From positions 111,379 through 175,378 of the forward strand of contig JAAOMT010000484.1 of NCBI GenBank assembly GCA_016748015.1: a stretch of 64,000 nucleotides of DNA. The letters are read 5' to 3'. Below the pieces are notes generated by a model. The model saw only the letters and a list, made by a program, of their open reading frames with translations. It did no database searches and had not been told where the DNA came from. This stretch comes from Geosiphon pyriformis (taxonomy: Eukaryota; Glomeromycota; Glomeromycetes; Archaeosporales; Geosiphonaceae). Shown in pieces: positions 9,840-20,571 of the stretch; position 1 is the stretch's first letter; the number at the start of each line of letters is the position of its first letter. The position numbers were made by a program, and so were the translations under genes.

Positions 9840-10592
9840 TTGGTTACCTGTTGTGGTAATACCAACCCAAATGATCAACAAAAATTAGATATAAATAAAT
9901 GCACCATTCCCAAAACAGAGGTATCTTCAATCGACATGAACAATTATTTCCTGGATCAAAACATTCAAAACGCTTTCTATACTTTCCATGAGTACTGGAT
10001 CAAGAACTATCCAAATGCTACTCTGATTATTGGAAAACAAACCACTATAACAGACAACAGAGGAACTCACACTGTTATTAGACCAAAGAAAACAACTACC
10101 AGAAGAGAAAAAATTGGTGGCAAAATGGATAAATACCTGCTGGAAAGCATAACAGCAGCGATACTTTCACCTTTCAGCACAATTAGAAAAACAATACAAG
10201 AAATCTTTCCCATAGACAAAAACTTGTCATATGGAAGACAACTAGAACTCTATGGTCGTCTTAGTAAAATCATAGAAAACATGAAGCTCATGAAGAAAAC
10301 AACTTCAGAGATACAAGTGGAAATTTTGGGCATTATACAATTAGATGTCCCAAGAGTTTTGATCATTGCTAAAAGAGCCAGAACTCTAATACAAAGATTT
10401 GGTCTCTTGGATACAAAGCTTATTTCGCCTCAAGTACTATATACTCTATCCACAAAAGACTTCAACAAACTAGTTAGTTTTGAGTTAGACAAAACCCTTC
10501 ACATAGACTATCCCATAAATAGTTTGATTTCGCTGGAGCTCAATCTCTTTGAAGAGGATGATGTTATGGTTAAAACACATAGTTTTTATTAA
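9840..10592 (+). CDS. ORF3 of A1, unknown protein in the env position
   Basis: An unbroken 250-codon frame lies between integrase and the 3' LTR. A TGA immediately precedes the TTG at 9840, and the first in-frame ATG is 9936 (residue 33). In A2 the same frame overlaps the pol end by 55 bp. The product is hydrophilic and mostly helical in appearance, with a basic TTRREKIGGKMDKYLLES stretch. There is no signal peptide or membrane segment, so it is not an obvious Env. The last nine codons lie inside the 3' LTR, and the polypurine tract codes its FEEDD motif. It stays open in A1 and A2 although their gag and pol are broken. I do not recognise a family. Confidence 0.65.
   Translation: MVTCCGNTNPNDQQKLDINKCTIPKTEVSSIDMNNYFLDQNIQNAFYTFHEYWIKNYPNATLIIGKQTTITDNRGTHTVIRPKKTTTRREKIGGKMDKYLLESITAAILSPFSTIRKTIQEIFPIDKNLSYGRQLELYGRLSKIIENMKLMKKTTSEIQVEILGIIQLDVPRVLIIAKRARTLIQRFGLLDTKLISPQVLYTLSTKDFNKLVSFELDKTLHIDYPINSLISLELNLFEEDDVMVKTHSFY
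10551..10561 (+). other. polypurine tract of A1
   Basis: GAAGAGGATGA abuts the 3' LTR, the expected place for plus-strand priming. It doubles as coding sequence for ORF3 (EEDD). Confidence 0.7.
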
Positions 10593-11275
10593 TTATCACA
10601 TGTATTAGCCACTGATATCATATAATTAGCCACCCTATTTTTAGATATTGATCATTGATCTGATCAATGACCTGACCATTGACCTGATCATTGACCTGAT
10701 CATTGACCTGATCAATGACCTAATTATTGACCTGATCATTGACCTGGTCATTGACTACTTTAGATAGCTATATAAGCGATAATTCCCTTAGCTGTAGAAA
10801 GACATGATCAAAGTAATAAAATAAACAATATCAATTACTTCCTCTCATAATCACTTATTCTCCTTTCCTTATCTTCAAGTATCTACTTGTTGGTATTCAC
10901 ATACCTTATCTTTTCCCCTTCTTGATTTGTATTTATTAGAATTAGCCTGAGAAGCAATTGGCTTGCTTTTGTAATTCATTGAATAAAGAAACAATTGAAA
11001 AGTACAACGATACCTGTTATTGATTCTAAGAATTGCCGAGTTGAGACATAGAATAATAGCAGTGGTGTTATCTTGTTGACAATCACGGACTATTCCTCTA
11101 CCTTCAAATTTAAGAAAAGATTAGCGACTGTAATTTTTATGAGACTGATCATGCACATTGAATTCTTACTTATTCAATTTGCTCCCTTATTGTAATTTCT
11201 TCTTTGTTTATTTCCATTACCATACAATACTGTTCTTTCTTGCTATCTGTTAGCTTGTTACTCCAACCCGTAACA
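10562..11275 (+). repeat. 3' LTR of A1
   Basis: 714 bp; collinear with 3413-4234 but with about 9 rather than 18 minisatellite units (10650-10756). The host gene resumes at 11276. Confidence 0.92.
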
Positions 11276-11905
11276 ATAGCATTAGAAATTTCTGTTAGCA
11301 TTATGATACAAATAGCATCTAAATCGAGCCTTGCAAAGAAAAAAATTGACGTAAAAAGAGGAATTATTGATGCCAGCTATACAGAAAACATCATCATAAT
11401 ACTACAGAACAATTCAGACAAACTCTACAAGATCAAATCTCATGAAAAAATTGCCCAAGCCATTTTCTTATCTTTAGTCAAAATACTCCAACTAGCTCCA
11501 GTTACCACCTGAGAAGAATTAGGTCTTACTGCTCAAGGAATTAATGGGTTTGGCTTAAGTGGAAGAGAGAACATAGCAGTCAATTTTATGGAAGAGGATA
11601 GTGACCAGATAGAACTTATCTATATTGACACCATTATTTTTATCCCTTTTTATCAGCAGTACATTCTCAAAGTCAACAGAAAGATTCAGAACCAAGCACT
11701 AGTCTTTGAAGCCAATTTTGAGATCTGCTTGCTAGCCAATATTGCTAACCTGTACTTACCAGCCAAAGCTCATAAACACTTCAAAATTTCCATCCACAAT
11801 CTAACCAAAAACATTATCAAAACTCTTGAGGGAACTCTTGTTGGTTCTATATCTTCAGATATTCAGAATCCAGAAAAAACCCAGCTTATTCCAGACTTTG
11901 CTTAA
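11276..11905 (+). pseudogene. dUTPase of element C, 3' part, and following spacer
   Basis: The frame opens with dUTPase motif 2 (SSLAKKKI), then motif 3 (RGIIDASYTENI), motif 4 (KIAQAIFLSL) and a glycine-rich motif 5-like GINGFGLSGR after one stop (11510). It continues into a spacer of about 100 residues (11588-11905) before RT, present in B2 at 18670-19090. With 3298-3412 this makes a complete trimeric-type dUTPase domain interrupted by A1. Confidence 0.78.
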
Positions 11906-11962
11906 TTGTTCTTGTTCTGTAATATTACCTTACAAGTATAGAATCTGCCAAAGGAAAGTTAT

Positions 11963-13400
11963 TTGTTCATGCCAGAAGAAATCAATAAACTCAATTTGGA
12001 AAACCTGAATACTTTACAGCAAATGCAACTTAAGATTTTATTGAACCAATATGCCAATGTCTTTGCCAGCAAAAATGAGTTCGGATGCACCAACATTGTG
12101 AAACACCAGATTGATACTGAAAATGCTCAACCTATTAAGCAATAAGCTTATCAAGTACTCTCATCTGGCAATAATCTAATTAAGCAGAAAGTACAATGAA
12201 TGCTTGACAACAGACTGATTAAAGAATCATTAAGCTCTTGGTCTTTTCTAGTGGTCTTAGTCACAAAAAAGAACAGAAAGGTATGATTTTGTGTGGATTA
12301 CTGAAAATTAAATAGTGTTATTCAAGGAGATAGCTATCTCACTCCTCTTATCCAAGAAATTCTAGACAACTTAGGAAAGAAGAAATGATTCTTGTTACTA
12401 GATTTAGCCAGTAGATATTGACAAGTCAAAATAAACTCAAAAGACAAAAAAAAAATGGCATTCACCACCTGAGATGAAAACTTTGAATTTAATGTAATGT
12501 CTTTCAGACTATGTAATACTCCTACTATCTTCTAATGTCTCATGGATATCATGTATAAATAAACCTTGTGGAAATTGTTTATAGTATATTTGGATAACAC
12601 CAATGTCTTCTCAGAAACATTTGTTCCACTTACAACAAGTCTTTGAATGTTTTCGAAGTGCTGGATTGAAACTTAACCTGAATAAATGCTTCTTTGGGAA
12701 AACCAAACTGAAATTCTTAGGACATGTGATTGGCAAAGACAGAGTAAAACCTGATCCAGACAAAATCTAAAAGGTCAAGAATTTTTCAGTCTCAATTAAC
12801 TTATAAGAGCTACAAAGATTTTTAGAATTGGCTGGATATTACTGCTGATTTGTCAAAGAATTCTCAACTATCACAAAACCCCTTCATCACTTGTTGTTCA
12901 AATACATGCCATACTTGTGGAAGGAAGAGCAACAAAAGGCCTTTGACTATCTTAAACAGCAATTAATTACATTTCCAATACTAATCTATTCTGACTTTAC
13001 CAAACAATTCATTGTTGCTACAGATGCATTAAAAAATACACTAAGAGCTGTATTATCACAAATAAAACCAGACAGAAGAGAACATCCAATTGTCTATGTA
13101 ATTTGTAGTATCAGCCCAGCAGAAAAAATATATAGCACAACAGATTTGGAATGCCTTGCCATTTATTGAGCCATATAAACATAGAAACACTACCTCAGAC
13201 AACCATTTGACCTATATACTGATCATAAGAGACTTATCTGGTTACTTAATAACCCACAGCTGAAAGAAAAATATATGAGATGGAGTACTTATCTGCAACA
13301 ATTCCCACTCAAAGTTCATTACAAAGAAGAATCCAAAAACACCAATGCCAACAGTTTGTTAAAGATGTCACAAACCTAATTTCAGACCCATAGACATATT
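11963..13400 (+). pseudogene. pol: RT and RNase H of element C
   Basis: Heavily decayed. Recognisable blocks are the pre-RT segment (LLNQYANVFASK), FCVDY, LLLDLASRY, FNVMSFRLCNTP, YLDNTNVFS (YLDD altered), FLGHVIGKD, and RNase H (FIVATDALKNTLRAVLSQ, ERIYSTTDLECLA-like). Stops are mostly TGA, TAG or TAA at Trp, Arg and Gln positions. Orientation and order agree with B2 19100-20520. Confidence 0.75.
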
Positions 13401-13539
13401 TACTTATCAGCGATTACATCAGTACCTATTGACACTACATTTTAAGGAGATATTATCTCAACAGGAACAAAATACCATACAAAAACAAGTGCAAAATTAC
13501 TTTATTAAAAATGACTAATTCTATTGTCGAGAATGACAA

Positions 13540-13862
13540 AACCACACCACCTCACAACAATTAATCAAGGACTGTGAAAAAGAAGCTATATTATATAGTA
13601 TGCATTCCAATTCAATTGCAGAACACTTCAACAAAGATGCAACTCTGAAAAGAACAACAAATCTGTACTATTGATCTACAATATATAAGGATATCTTCAA
13701 ATATGTTCTTAATTGTAACTTATGCCAGCAAAGAAGAGGAGGCAGAATAACAGAACCACTTCAACTCATTCCAGTTGGAAATTCATTTGATAGAATTGGA
13801 ATTAATTTGGTTGGTCTTCTCTTGATTACATCTAAAAAAAATTGTTATATTGTGGTAGCCAT
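13540..13862 (+). pseudogene. pol: integrase of element C, 5' part, cut by B2
   Basis: It contains the HHCC module (MHSNSIAEHFNKD through CNLCQQRRGG), then FDRIGINLVGL, where the first catalytic Asp is Asn, and ends at CYIVVAI. The next codon continues at 23774 (DYLTKWPEAR), so B2 entered the gene in frame-neutral fashion with CCAT duplicated. Confidence 0.8.
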
Positions 13863-14079
13863 TGTTACCAGACAAAATTAGAGATATTGTTTAGCATGAA
13901 ATTACCCTTATAAATCTTATTATTAATTAGCATATATTATCGTTTTAAATTATTACTTATTATATTAGCAGAATATCCGAAATTATCATTTAATTAATAA
14001 CCCAATTTGTACATAACACAAATATAACCTAATTGCAATGATCAATTATGCAATACTCCAAACTATGTAACATTCAAAA

Positions 14080-14182
14080 AGTTTGCCAAAATTTGTAAGA
14101 AATTCGCCGAAATAATTGGTAGTTTGCCGAAATATCTAATAGTTCGCAGAAATAACTTGTAGTTTGCCAAAATGTATCTTTA
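14080..14182 (+). repeat. U3 repeats of family B LTR
   Basis: About five units spaced 20-25 bp with the core TAGTTTGCCGAAAT. The CpG in the core is often TpG or CpA in the 3' LTR (23016-23115). They lie just upstream of the TATA box, so a role in transcription is possible. Confidence 0.6.
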
Positions 14183-14244
14183 GTTCAGCAAAATTATAGA
14201 AAATAGCAAAGTTAAAGTTCATAGAATAGTGTTATGACAAGTTG

Positions 14245-14250
14245 TATAAA
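14245..14250 (+). promoter_or_regulatory. TATA box of family B LTR
   Basis: TATAAA within GTTGTATAAAAG, at the same place in the 3' LTR (about 23168). Confidence 0.55.
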
Positions 14251-14852
14251 AGAAAAGCTTTTCTCTTTGAAAAAATGTATCTTACTTCAGATTTAATAAT
14301 TATAATCATTCTTTACACACAAAAACAAAATAAATATCAAATAATTTCGAAAAGCCAAATTTTTAAATTATTTCCCTTGAAATTAACCAATTCCTACTAA
14401 CAGTTTGAAATTGATTAGCTACCAATTTCAGTAGACTGTTAAAGCACTTCCAGGCCTGGATCCAAAACAACTTCCATAAATTATCAGTTTTACTTTTTCT
14501 TTTACATTTCTTTTATTTTCTTTCTTTTCTTATTATAAATCATTTGGGTAGCCTACAAACAAGAATTCCTGTAGAAGAGTTGACTTTCACAGCAAAGTAA
14601 CTACACATTTTTAATGAGCTTCTAGATGAGCAATTCCTAGGAAAAAGTTGACATTTACTACAACGTAACTATACAAAGTAATTGGCACAGAATTGGCCAT
14701 TCCACTTATAAGCCCAGCAGTTCAAATTATAGGAGATAATTTGAAGATAAATTCAGTTATTGGAGGTTCAAACACTTTCCATAATCGTGAATTAACAGCA
14801 TTACAACAAACATACAAAAGCTAAGAAGAGACCAAAAACCTCCAGTAACATT

Positions 14853-14870
14853 TGGTGCTCTTTCATGGAA
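14853..14870 (+). other. putative primer binding site of B2
   Basis: TGGTGCTCTTTCATGGAA begins two bases after the LTR. It shares TGGTGCTC with family A, which suggests related tRNA primers. Confidence 0.5.
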
Positions 14871-14895
14871 ACAACACAGCAAAAACAACTTCAAA

Positions 14896-16660
14896 GTGGT
14901 GACCACACCAGATGCAACAACTCTAGAGTATTACCAATCAATTTACACCCACTGCAAACAAAGATTCAACATTCCAGACAGAATTGAAGTTGTCAAAAAA
15001 TCAGTATACCAATATGTTAAAAACTGTATCAACAATTATCTTTTTGGAAATTACAATATCTTAGAAGTTAGAAGCAACTTTTACAATAATTTAGTACACT
15101 ATTCACAGTTGAGAACTAAAGATCTTAACAGTGAAACACTTGCCACTTACTTTCAAGAACTAAATTTTAACATTATCAAGTACTGTGAAGAAACATATCT
15201 AGTGCAGTCTCAATACTCCATTGATTTTGAATTAGAAACAGAAACAAGCAACAAAGGCAAACAAAAATTGAAGCAATACTCAAAAACCACCCCAAATACT
15301 CCAATACTACCAAAAACAACTGCCAAACACTTACAAACACCTGAACAAGGAACCAGTTCAAAACTTTCACTTACTATCACACCTTTTCTAGCTTCACTTG
15401 CACAAGCACAAACACCTAATTCACCCTTAAATCAATTTGCAAGACTAGAAGATTTTACATCACCCAGAAGTCCCACCAGACAACAAGAACCCCTCCAAAC
15501 TAGTTCCAATCTCCTTGACTTTCTAGCTGAAAATCGAAGTGAACACTCTGAGACAGCAATGAACAAAGAAAATGACTCTGAAATATCTGAAGAAAAATCA
15601 ATAGACAGTGAAAATAAAGAAGACAAAATGACAGTATATATCGCAAAAATCCCTGAATTCAATGGAGAAAACATTGAGACCAGTCCCCAAGAATGGCTCG
15701 ACCAAGTTACTAAAACTGGAGATGCAAATGGATGGAATGCTGCCAGAATGTTAAGAACAATTCCCTACTTTTTCAAAGGAACAGCAGGCAAATGGTTCAA
15801 AAACTTGACCATCCCTTTTAATGACTGGACAGCTTTCAAAACTGCCTTCTTAGAACAATTCACTGATAACAACACCTCAATCACTTTTCAAAATTGTTTT
15901 CGCAATATCAAACAAGAACTCTCCGAATCTGTTATGACTTATATTGGGAAATTCAACAAACTTCTTAAACAAATTTGTCAACTTGAAACTAATGATTATT
16001 ATTCTGACACTCAAATCTTGAATCAATTTATCACTGGTCTAAAAGATAAACTGATTAAAAAGGTTCACTTACATGCCCTGGAAGATTTAAACTCTGCCAT
16101 ACAGCATGCAAAAAGATATGAAATAGCCATAGAAGAGACCAATTGCACAAAACTTGTAAATTTGGCAATTGGAGAAACCAGCTTAGCAGCTGAGGAGAAA
16201 ATTGACCAACTAACAAAAAAGGTTGAAAACTATTTCACCAATTAACAACAGCAATCCCAAAAATATCAAACTCCTCAAAGACAAAATCAAAATAACTCTG
16301 CACCACTTTCTAATAACCAGCCTCAGAATTGCCATTACTGTGGAATCCCTGGCCACTGGAAAAAAGATTGTAGAAAGTTACAACAAGATCAACAAAATAG
16401 GAGTAATCAACGTTACTCTCCACCACAACAATCTTATTATCCACCACCAGTACCAGCTTACTATCCACCAAGACCCCAATACCAAAGTAACTATTATCAG
16501 CCTGTCCCACAGCCAATCCAACAGCAATACCAACAACCATCCACACAATATTACCAAGTATCTGCTTGAAGATTGACTTCACAAAACCAATTTACATCAC
16601 AAAACCAATACCAAGTAAACAACAATAGAATCAGTTCAAACAACCAATTGGTTCTCTAAA
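14896..16660 (+). pseudogene. gag: gag of B2
   Basis: The open frame from about 14896 runs 449 codons to TAA 16243, but the zinc knuckle lies beyond that stop in the same frame (16330-16371, CHYCGIPGHWKKDC), so the stop is a mutation (Gln expected). The N-terminal third is helical, a Ser/Thr/Pro-rich linker follows, then a capsid-like block (EWLDQVTKTGDANGW, KGTAGKWF, FIGKFNKLLKQI-like). The tail is rich in Gln, Tyr and Pro. The true start is uncertain: ATG 14865 is in another frame, so an indel near the start is likely. Confidence 0.8.
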
Positions 16661-16799
16661 ATTCCATTCAACCAAGACCCAACTACTATCACACTCAACC
16701 CAGTTATTTAACAATACCTGAAGAACAGAATTTTCACCATATTGCACTCTCAAAAGGTAGAACTGCAGCACAACAACAAAACCCTTCCTATACTCCTAC

Positions 16800-17260
16800 C
16801 ACAATCCCACTAGCCAGAATTGCTGAAAATACCAACCTTTCAGATATATTCTCTTTTGAATTTGAAGCAAATGAATCACCATTTTTGCTTAGCAATACAG
16901 TGGCTAACAAGCAAAAAGCCATCACTGCAATGTACACAGAAGCTGAAATAGAAGGAAAGTCAATTTGCTTGATTCTAGACAGTGAATCCGCTGGAAGCAT
17001 CATCACATATCAATTGATGCAGCAGCTAAAAAGAAATGTTGACCAACCAGCTCAGACAATCATTGTCACTGCTGATGGCATGAAAAAGACTTCAGTAAGA
17101 GAAATTGACAATTTCCCATTCACAATTGACGGAATCACTATTCCAGTCAAAGTTCTGATCATGGATGCTATTTAATACCAAGCTCTTGTTGGAAACAATT
17201 GGCTCCAAAAAGCCAATGCTAATCTGAATTGGGAGACACAAGAGTTAACAATCTTCTACC
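16800..17260 (+). pseudogene. pol: protease of B2
   Basis: The frame is that of gag. It contains AEIEGKSICLILDSESAGSII and YQALVGNNWLQK. The catalytic DSG is DSE (16978-16986; GGA to GAA), so the copy is inactive. A TAA at 17173 falls before YQALV. Confidence 0.8.
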
Positions 17261-17499
17261 AAGGACAACATGCCCAGATACCTGCCACTTGTGGTACATT
17301 CAACAAATGCTCCGAAAAAGCCCCAGCTTTTGAATTCAAACCGGAAGAAGAAAAGCCCATCATTGAAACATTTATGGCACTTGGATCAACCTCCAATTGG
17401 GCTGATGAAACTGAACAACAGTACTTTTCAACAAATAATTCTTTTGAAACAAAAGAACCAGTAACAACCAGATGGAATGTCCTCTATTCAAAACCAAAA

Positions 17500-17830
17500 C
17501 CATGAAAACAACACCTCTACATTCCACTCAAATGCAAGGACTGCCACAAGAAACTCTCCTCAATGAGAGCCTGCATTTCACCTGAAGAAGACTATAAAAA
17601 TCATACTTGTTATTACTGCAAGGCTTGCCATAGAAAATGATGGGGCCATCTAATAAAAAGAAGCAGAAAATAGGATAACACTCCTTGTTTAACTTGTGGA
17701 AATATGCTACCAGAAGAATGCAATTGGATTGATGTAGCAATGAGAGAAGGAGTCTGCAATCAGACCTGCCAATATGCTTTATCAATTTCAGAAAAAGTAA
17801 AAAGAAGAACACCCTTTAATGCGGCATACA
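17500..17830 (+). pseudogene. zinc-ribbon-like Cys-rich region of B2
   Basis: Four CxxC-like pairs follow in order: LKCKDC, CYYCKAC, PCLTCG and VCNQTC, in about 90 residues, with two TGA codons at Trp positions. The same series occurs in C and D. The spacing suggests one or two structural zinc sites; no named family is recognised. It sits between protease and dUTPase, so it may form part of an extended pol protein. Confidence 0.55.
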
Positions 17831-18290
17831 ACAGTGCTCTCAACAAACTTTATCACTACCCTCATGATGCTGAGATGATTTTTGACCTAGCAATGGCATT
17901 AATTAATAGAGCCACCAAAGAAAATATCCATCAAATGAAGGAAGCAGAATACATTGAATACATCATGGAATTAGCTGAATTTGATTATGAAGATGAAGTA
18001 GAAGTCTATTACCAAATTGCAAGTCACATCTACCCAACCCAAGAAGCTCAAATTCAATGATTAGAGCAAATGAACATTAGGCTATGTGAAGAATGCATTA
18101 TGCTTTGTAATGAACAGTGGTGTCCTGAATGCTATGCTCTTAGCATTCCTCTGCCCAGTAAAAACAATTAGAATGAAATTGAATTTGGAGAACCTAAAGC
18201 AACAGAAAAAATTGAAGCAACACCCATCTATCTTATCAAAAACCAGTCTGCTTTACAACTCAAATACTTCAACAACAATGGACAAGGAAT
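17830..18290 (+). pseudogene. acidic helical linker of the B2 polyprotein
   Basis: The frame continues with a helical acidic stretch (YHYPHDAEMIFDLAMAL, AEFDYEDEVEVYYQIA), a TGA at 18058, then a short CEEC and CPEC pair. It links the Cys-rich region to the dUTPase. Function unknown. Confidence 0.45.
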
Positions 18291-18700
18291 AAAACCCAAA
18301 AAAGCACATGAAATTAATGCTGGATATGACCTAAGATATCCAGACAAAGATACTCTCATTCTCAAACCCAAATTTCTCACAAAAATCAATCTCAAAATTG
18401 TTCTCGAAATCCCGCCAGAAGCAATGGTTCAAATCGTCTTTCAGTCCTCTTTGGCAAACAAAGGAATTAATGTCAGAGGAAGAATAATTGATGCTGGATA
18501 TACTGGTGACATAACAGTAATACTTCAAAATGAAACTGACAAGCCGTTTAAGATTGAACATACTAAGAAAATTGCCCAAGCCATTTATTTATCCTTAATC
18601 AACATTTTGGGTTTACAATTAGTCAATCAAAGAGAACTATTGGGAAAAAGTGAAAGAAGAACCCAAAATTTTGGTTCAACTGAACAATTCACAGTTCCAA
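18290..18700 (+). pseudogene. dUTPase domain of B2
   Basis: All five trimeric dUTPase motifs are visible: AGYDL (motif 1), QSSLANKGI (2), GRIIDAGYTGDI with the catalytic-type Asp and Tyr (3), KKIAQAI (4), and a weak FGST (5, near 18671). The domain itself has no stop. dUTPase converts dUTP to dUMP and limits uracil in newly made cDNA. It is fused between protease and RT, unlike the standard Ty3/gypsy pol. Flanking stops mean it would not be made as part of a full polyprotein here. Confidence 0.82.
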
Positions 18701-19098
18701 TAAACATAGCTCTTCATGAACAGAAAAAATCTCACCAGATTTTATGACTTCCACAACCAATTACCATTTCATCTTTTGGAAAACATCTTGAAATTTACAC
18801 TTGTGAAAAGCCAACAACCACACAACAAATTTTTGAGTCCAATGAACAAATTTGCTTGGAACATAATATCTCGATCCCAAACATTTATATTTCAGAAGGA
18901 ACAAAGAAAATCTGAGTTACTTTTTACAATCCCAATAATTACCCCATAGTTTTATTAAATAACTTAGAAATTGGAGTTATTTACAATAATATCTTTCAAC
19001 AAGAATTACCCCAAACAGTCCCCAATTTCTCTGAAATTATTGGACATTCACTACCAAAAATCAACCCAAACTCCAGCTCTGAAAACTACCATGTTGTC
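18700..19098 (+). pseudogene. spacer between dUTPase and RT in B2
   Basis: About 130 codons with TGA codons at 18746 and near 18913. It contains a beta-rich pattern (ISIPNIYISEGTKKI, NNLEIGVIYNN) resembling the spacer in C (11588-11905). Not recognised; possibly a second protease-like or chaperone region. Confidence 0.35.
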
Positions 19099-19960
19099 AT
19101 GGAAAAACTATCTCGAATCAACATGAGACAACTTGAACCACAACAACAAAACCAGCTCAAAAAGCTAATTACAGAATTTGCCGATATCTTTGCCAAAAAC
19201 AACAATGACTTAGAAAGAACCGATTTGGTTCAACACCAAATCTACACAGGAGATGCCAAACCAAGGCGACAGCAAGCCTACCAAGTTGTTCCAGAAAGTC
19301 ACCAATTTATCTGCGAAGAAGTACAACAGATGCTCAACAATGGGCTTATTCAACCATCAATGAGTCCATGGGCTTCACCTGTGGTCTTAGTTAAAAAAAA
19401 AATGGAAAGATATGATTTTGTGTTGATTATCGACAACTCAACAGCATCATCATTGGAGATGCCTACCCTTTTCTCCGAATTGATGACATGTTAAATGCTC
19501 TTGGAAAGTCCAAATACTTTTTGACATTAGATTTGGAAAGTGGATACTGACAAGTTGCCATGGATCCCAAAGATCACCCCAAAACAGCATTCACCACTCA
19601 AAGAGGAAATTACGAGTTTAATGTAATGCTTTTCAGATTATGTAATGTACCAGCAACATTCCAAAGACTCATGGATGTTGTTTACAAAAACCTCCTTTGG
19701 AAATCAGTAGTTGTCTATCTTGATGATACTAATGTTTATTCACCCTTTTTTGAGTTACACTTAAAACACCTGTGAGAAGTTTTTCAATAACTACAAAAAG
19801 CAGGATTGAAACTGAACATCGAAAAATGCTATTTCAGAAAAACAAGTTTGGTCTTTCTTGGTCACATTGTTAGCAAAGATGGAATTAAACCAGACCCTGG
19901 AAAAATCAACACTGTCAAAAACTTCAAAACTCCATGAAATACCACAGAAGTAAGAGGATT
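19099..19960 (+). pseudogene. pol: reverse transcriptase of B2
   Basis: Blocks include ITEFADIFAK, NGLIQPSMSPWASPVVLVKKK, then after a one-base insertion in an A-run (19392-19401) the frame changes and continues CVDYRQLNSI-like, LTLDLESGY followed by TGA for Trp, FNVMLFRLCNVPATFQ, an intact catalytic YLDD near 19715, and FLGHIVSKDG. B2 is one of two elements here (with A2) that keep the YxDD aspartates. Confidence 0.85.
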
Positions 19961-20530
19961 TATTGAATTAGCATCTTATTACCGAAAATTCATTAAAAAA
20001 TTCTCAGAAATTGCAAAACCCCTCAACCAGCTCACTACTAAAAACGTCAAATACAAATGGACAAAAGAACACCAAAAAGCTTTTGAAATTCTCAAAGAAA
20101 AACTGACAACAGCTCCAATTCTCGCCTACTCAGACTTCAGTAACCAATTTCGACTAGCTATAAATGCTTCTTACACTGTCTTTGGTGTTATTTTATCATA
20201 ATTAGATGACAACAAAAATGAGCAAGTAATTGCTTATGCTAATAGAACATTAAAACCAGCCAAGAAAAACTATCCTGCCACAGAACTAAAAACAACAGCC
20301 ATAATTTGGGCCCTACACCACTTCAACCTTTATCTCAGACCTAAAAAATTCGATATTATTACTGATAATATTGGACTCAAATGGCTTCAGAACAAAAACA
20401 CTTAGCTAAATGCAAAACAAACTTGATGAACAAGATTTTTAGCCAACTACCAATACATTGTACATCACAAACCAGGAAAACTCCACACCAATATTGATTG
20501 TCTCTTAAGAATGAAGCAAGATTAGAACAT
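19960..20530 (+). pseudogene. pol: RNase H and connection region of B2
   Basis: ASYYRKFIKKFSEIA leads into RNase H with FRLAINASYTVFGVIL, where the first catalytic Asp is Asn, TELKTTAIIWALHHF and ITDNIGLKWL. Stops at about 20200, 20404 and 20424 are Gln or Trp replacements. HHKPGKLHTNIDCLLRMKQ is the end. Confidence 0.78.
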
Positions 20531-20571
20531 AAAAACAACACTTATTTGAATTAACAACAAAACAACAAACA

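Larger units (their letters stand above)
3413..11275 (+). mobile_element. A1: complete Ty3/gypsy-type element of family A
   Basis: Both LTRs are present (3413-4234 and 10562-11275), starting TGTTAT and ending TAACA. The internal order is primer site, gag, -1 frameshift signal, protease, Cys-rich domain, RT, RNase H, integrase, ORF3 and polypurine tract. The host dUTPase gene continues on either side with a 4-bp duplication ATAG (3409-3412 and 11276-11279). RNase H before integrase is the Ty3/gypsy order. Stops and a YLNN active site show it is no longer autonomous. Confidence 0.92.
13863..14850 (+). repeat. 5' LTR of B2
   Basis: It begins TGTTACCAGAC and ends CCAGTAACA. U3 carries five degenerate repeats of TTTGCCGAAAT type (14080-14182), TATAAA at 14245, and AATAAA near 14328. 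It matches 22786-23773 with almost only transition differences. Confidence 0.92.

Noticed and set aside
9840-10592. ORF3 as an envelope gene
   Set aside because: Position fits, but no signal peptide, transmembrane helix, Cys pattern or furin-type site is seen.
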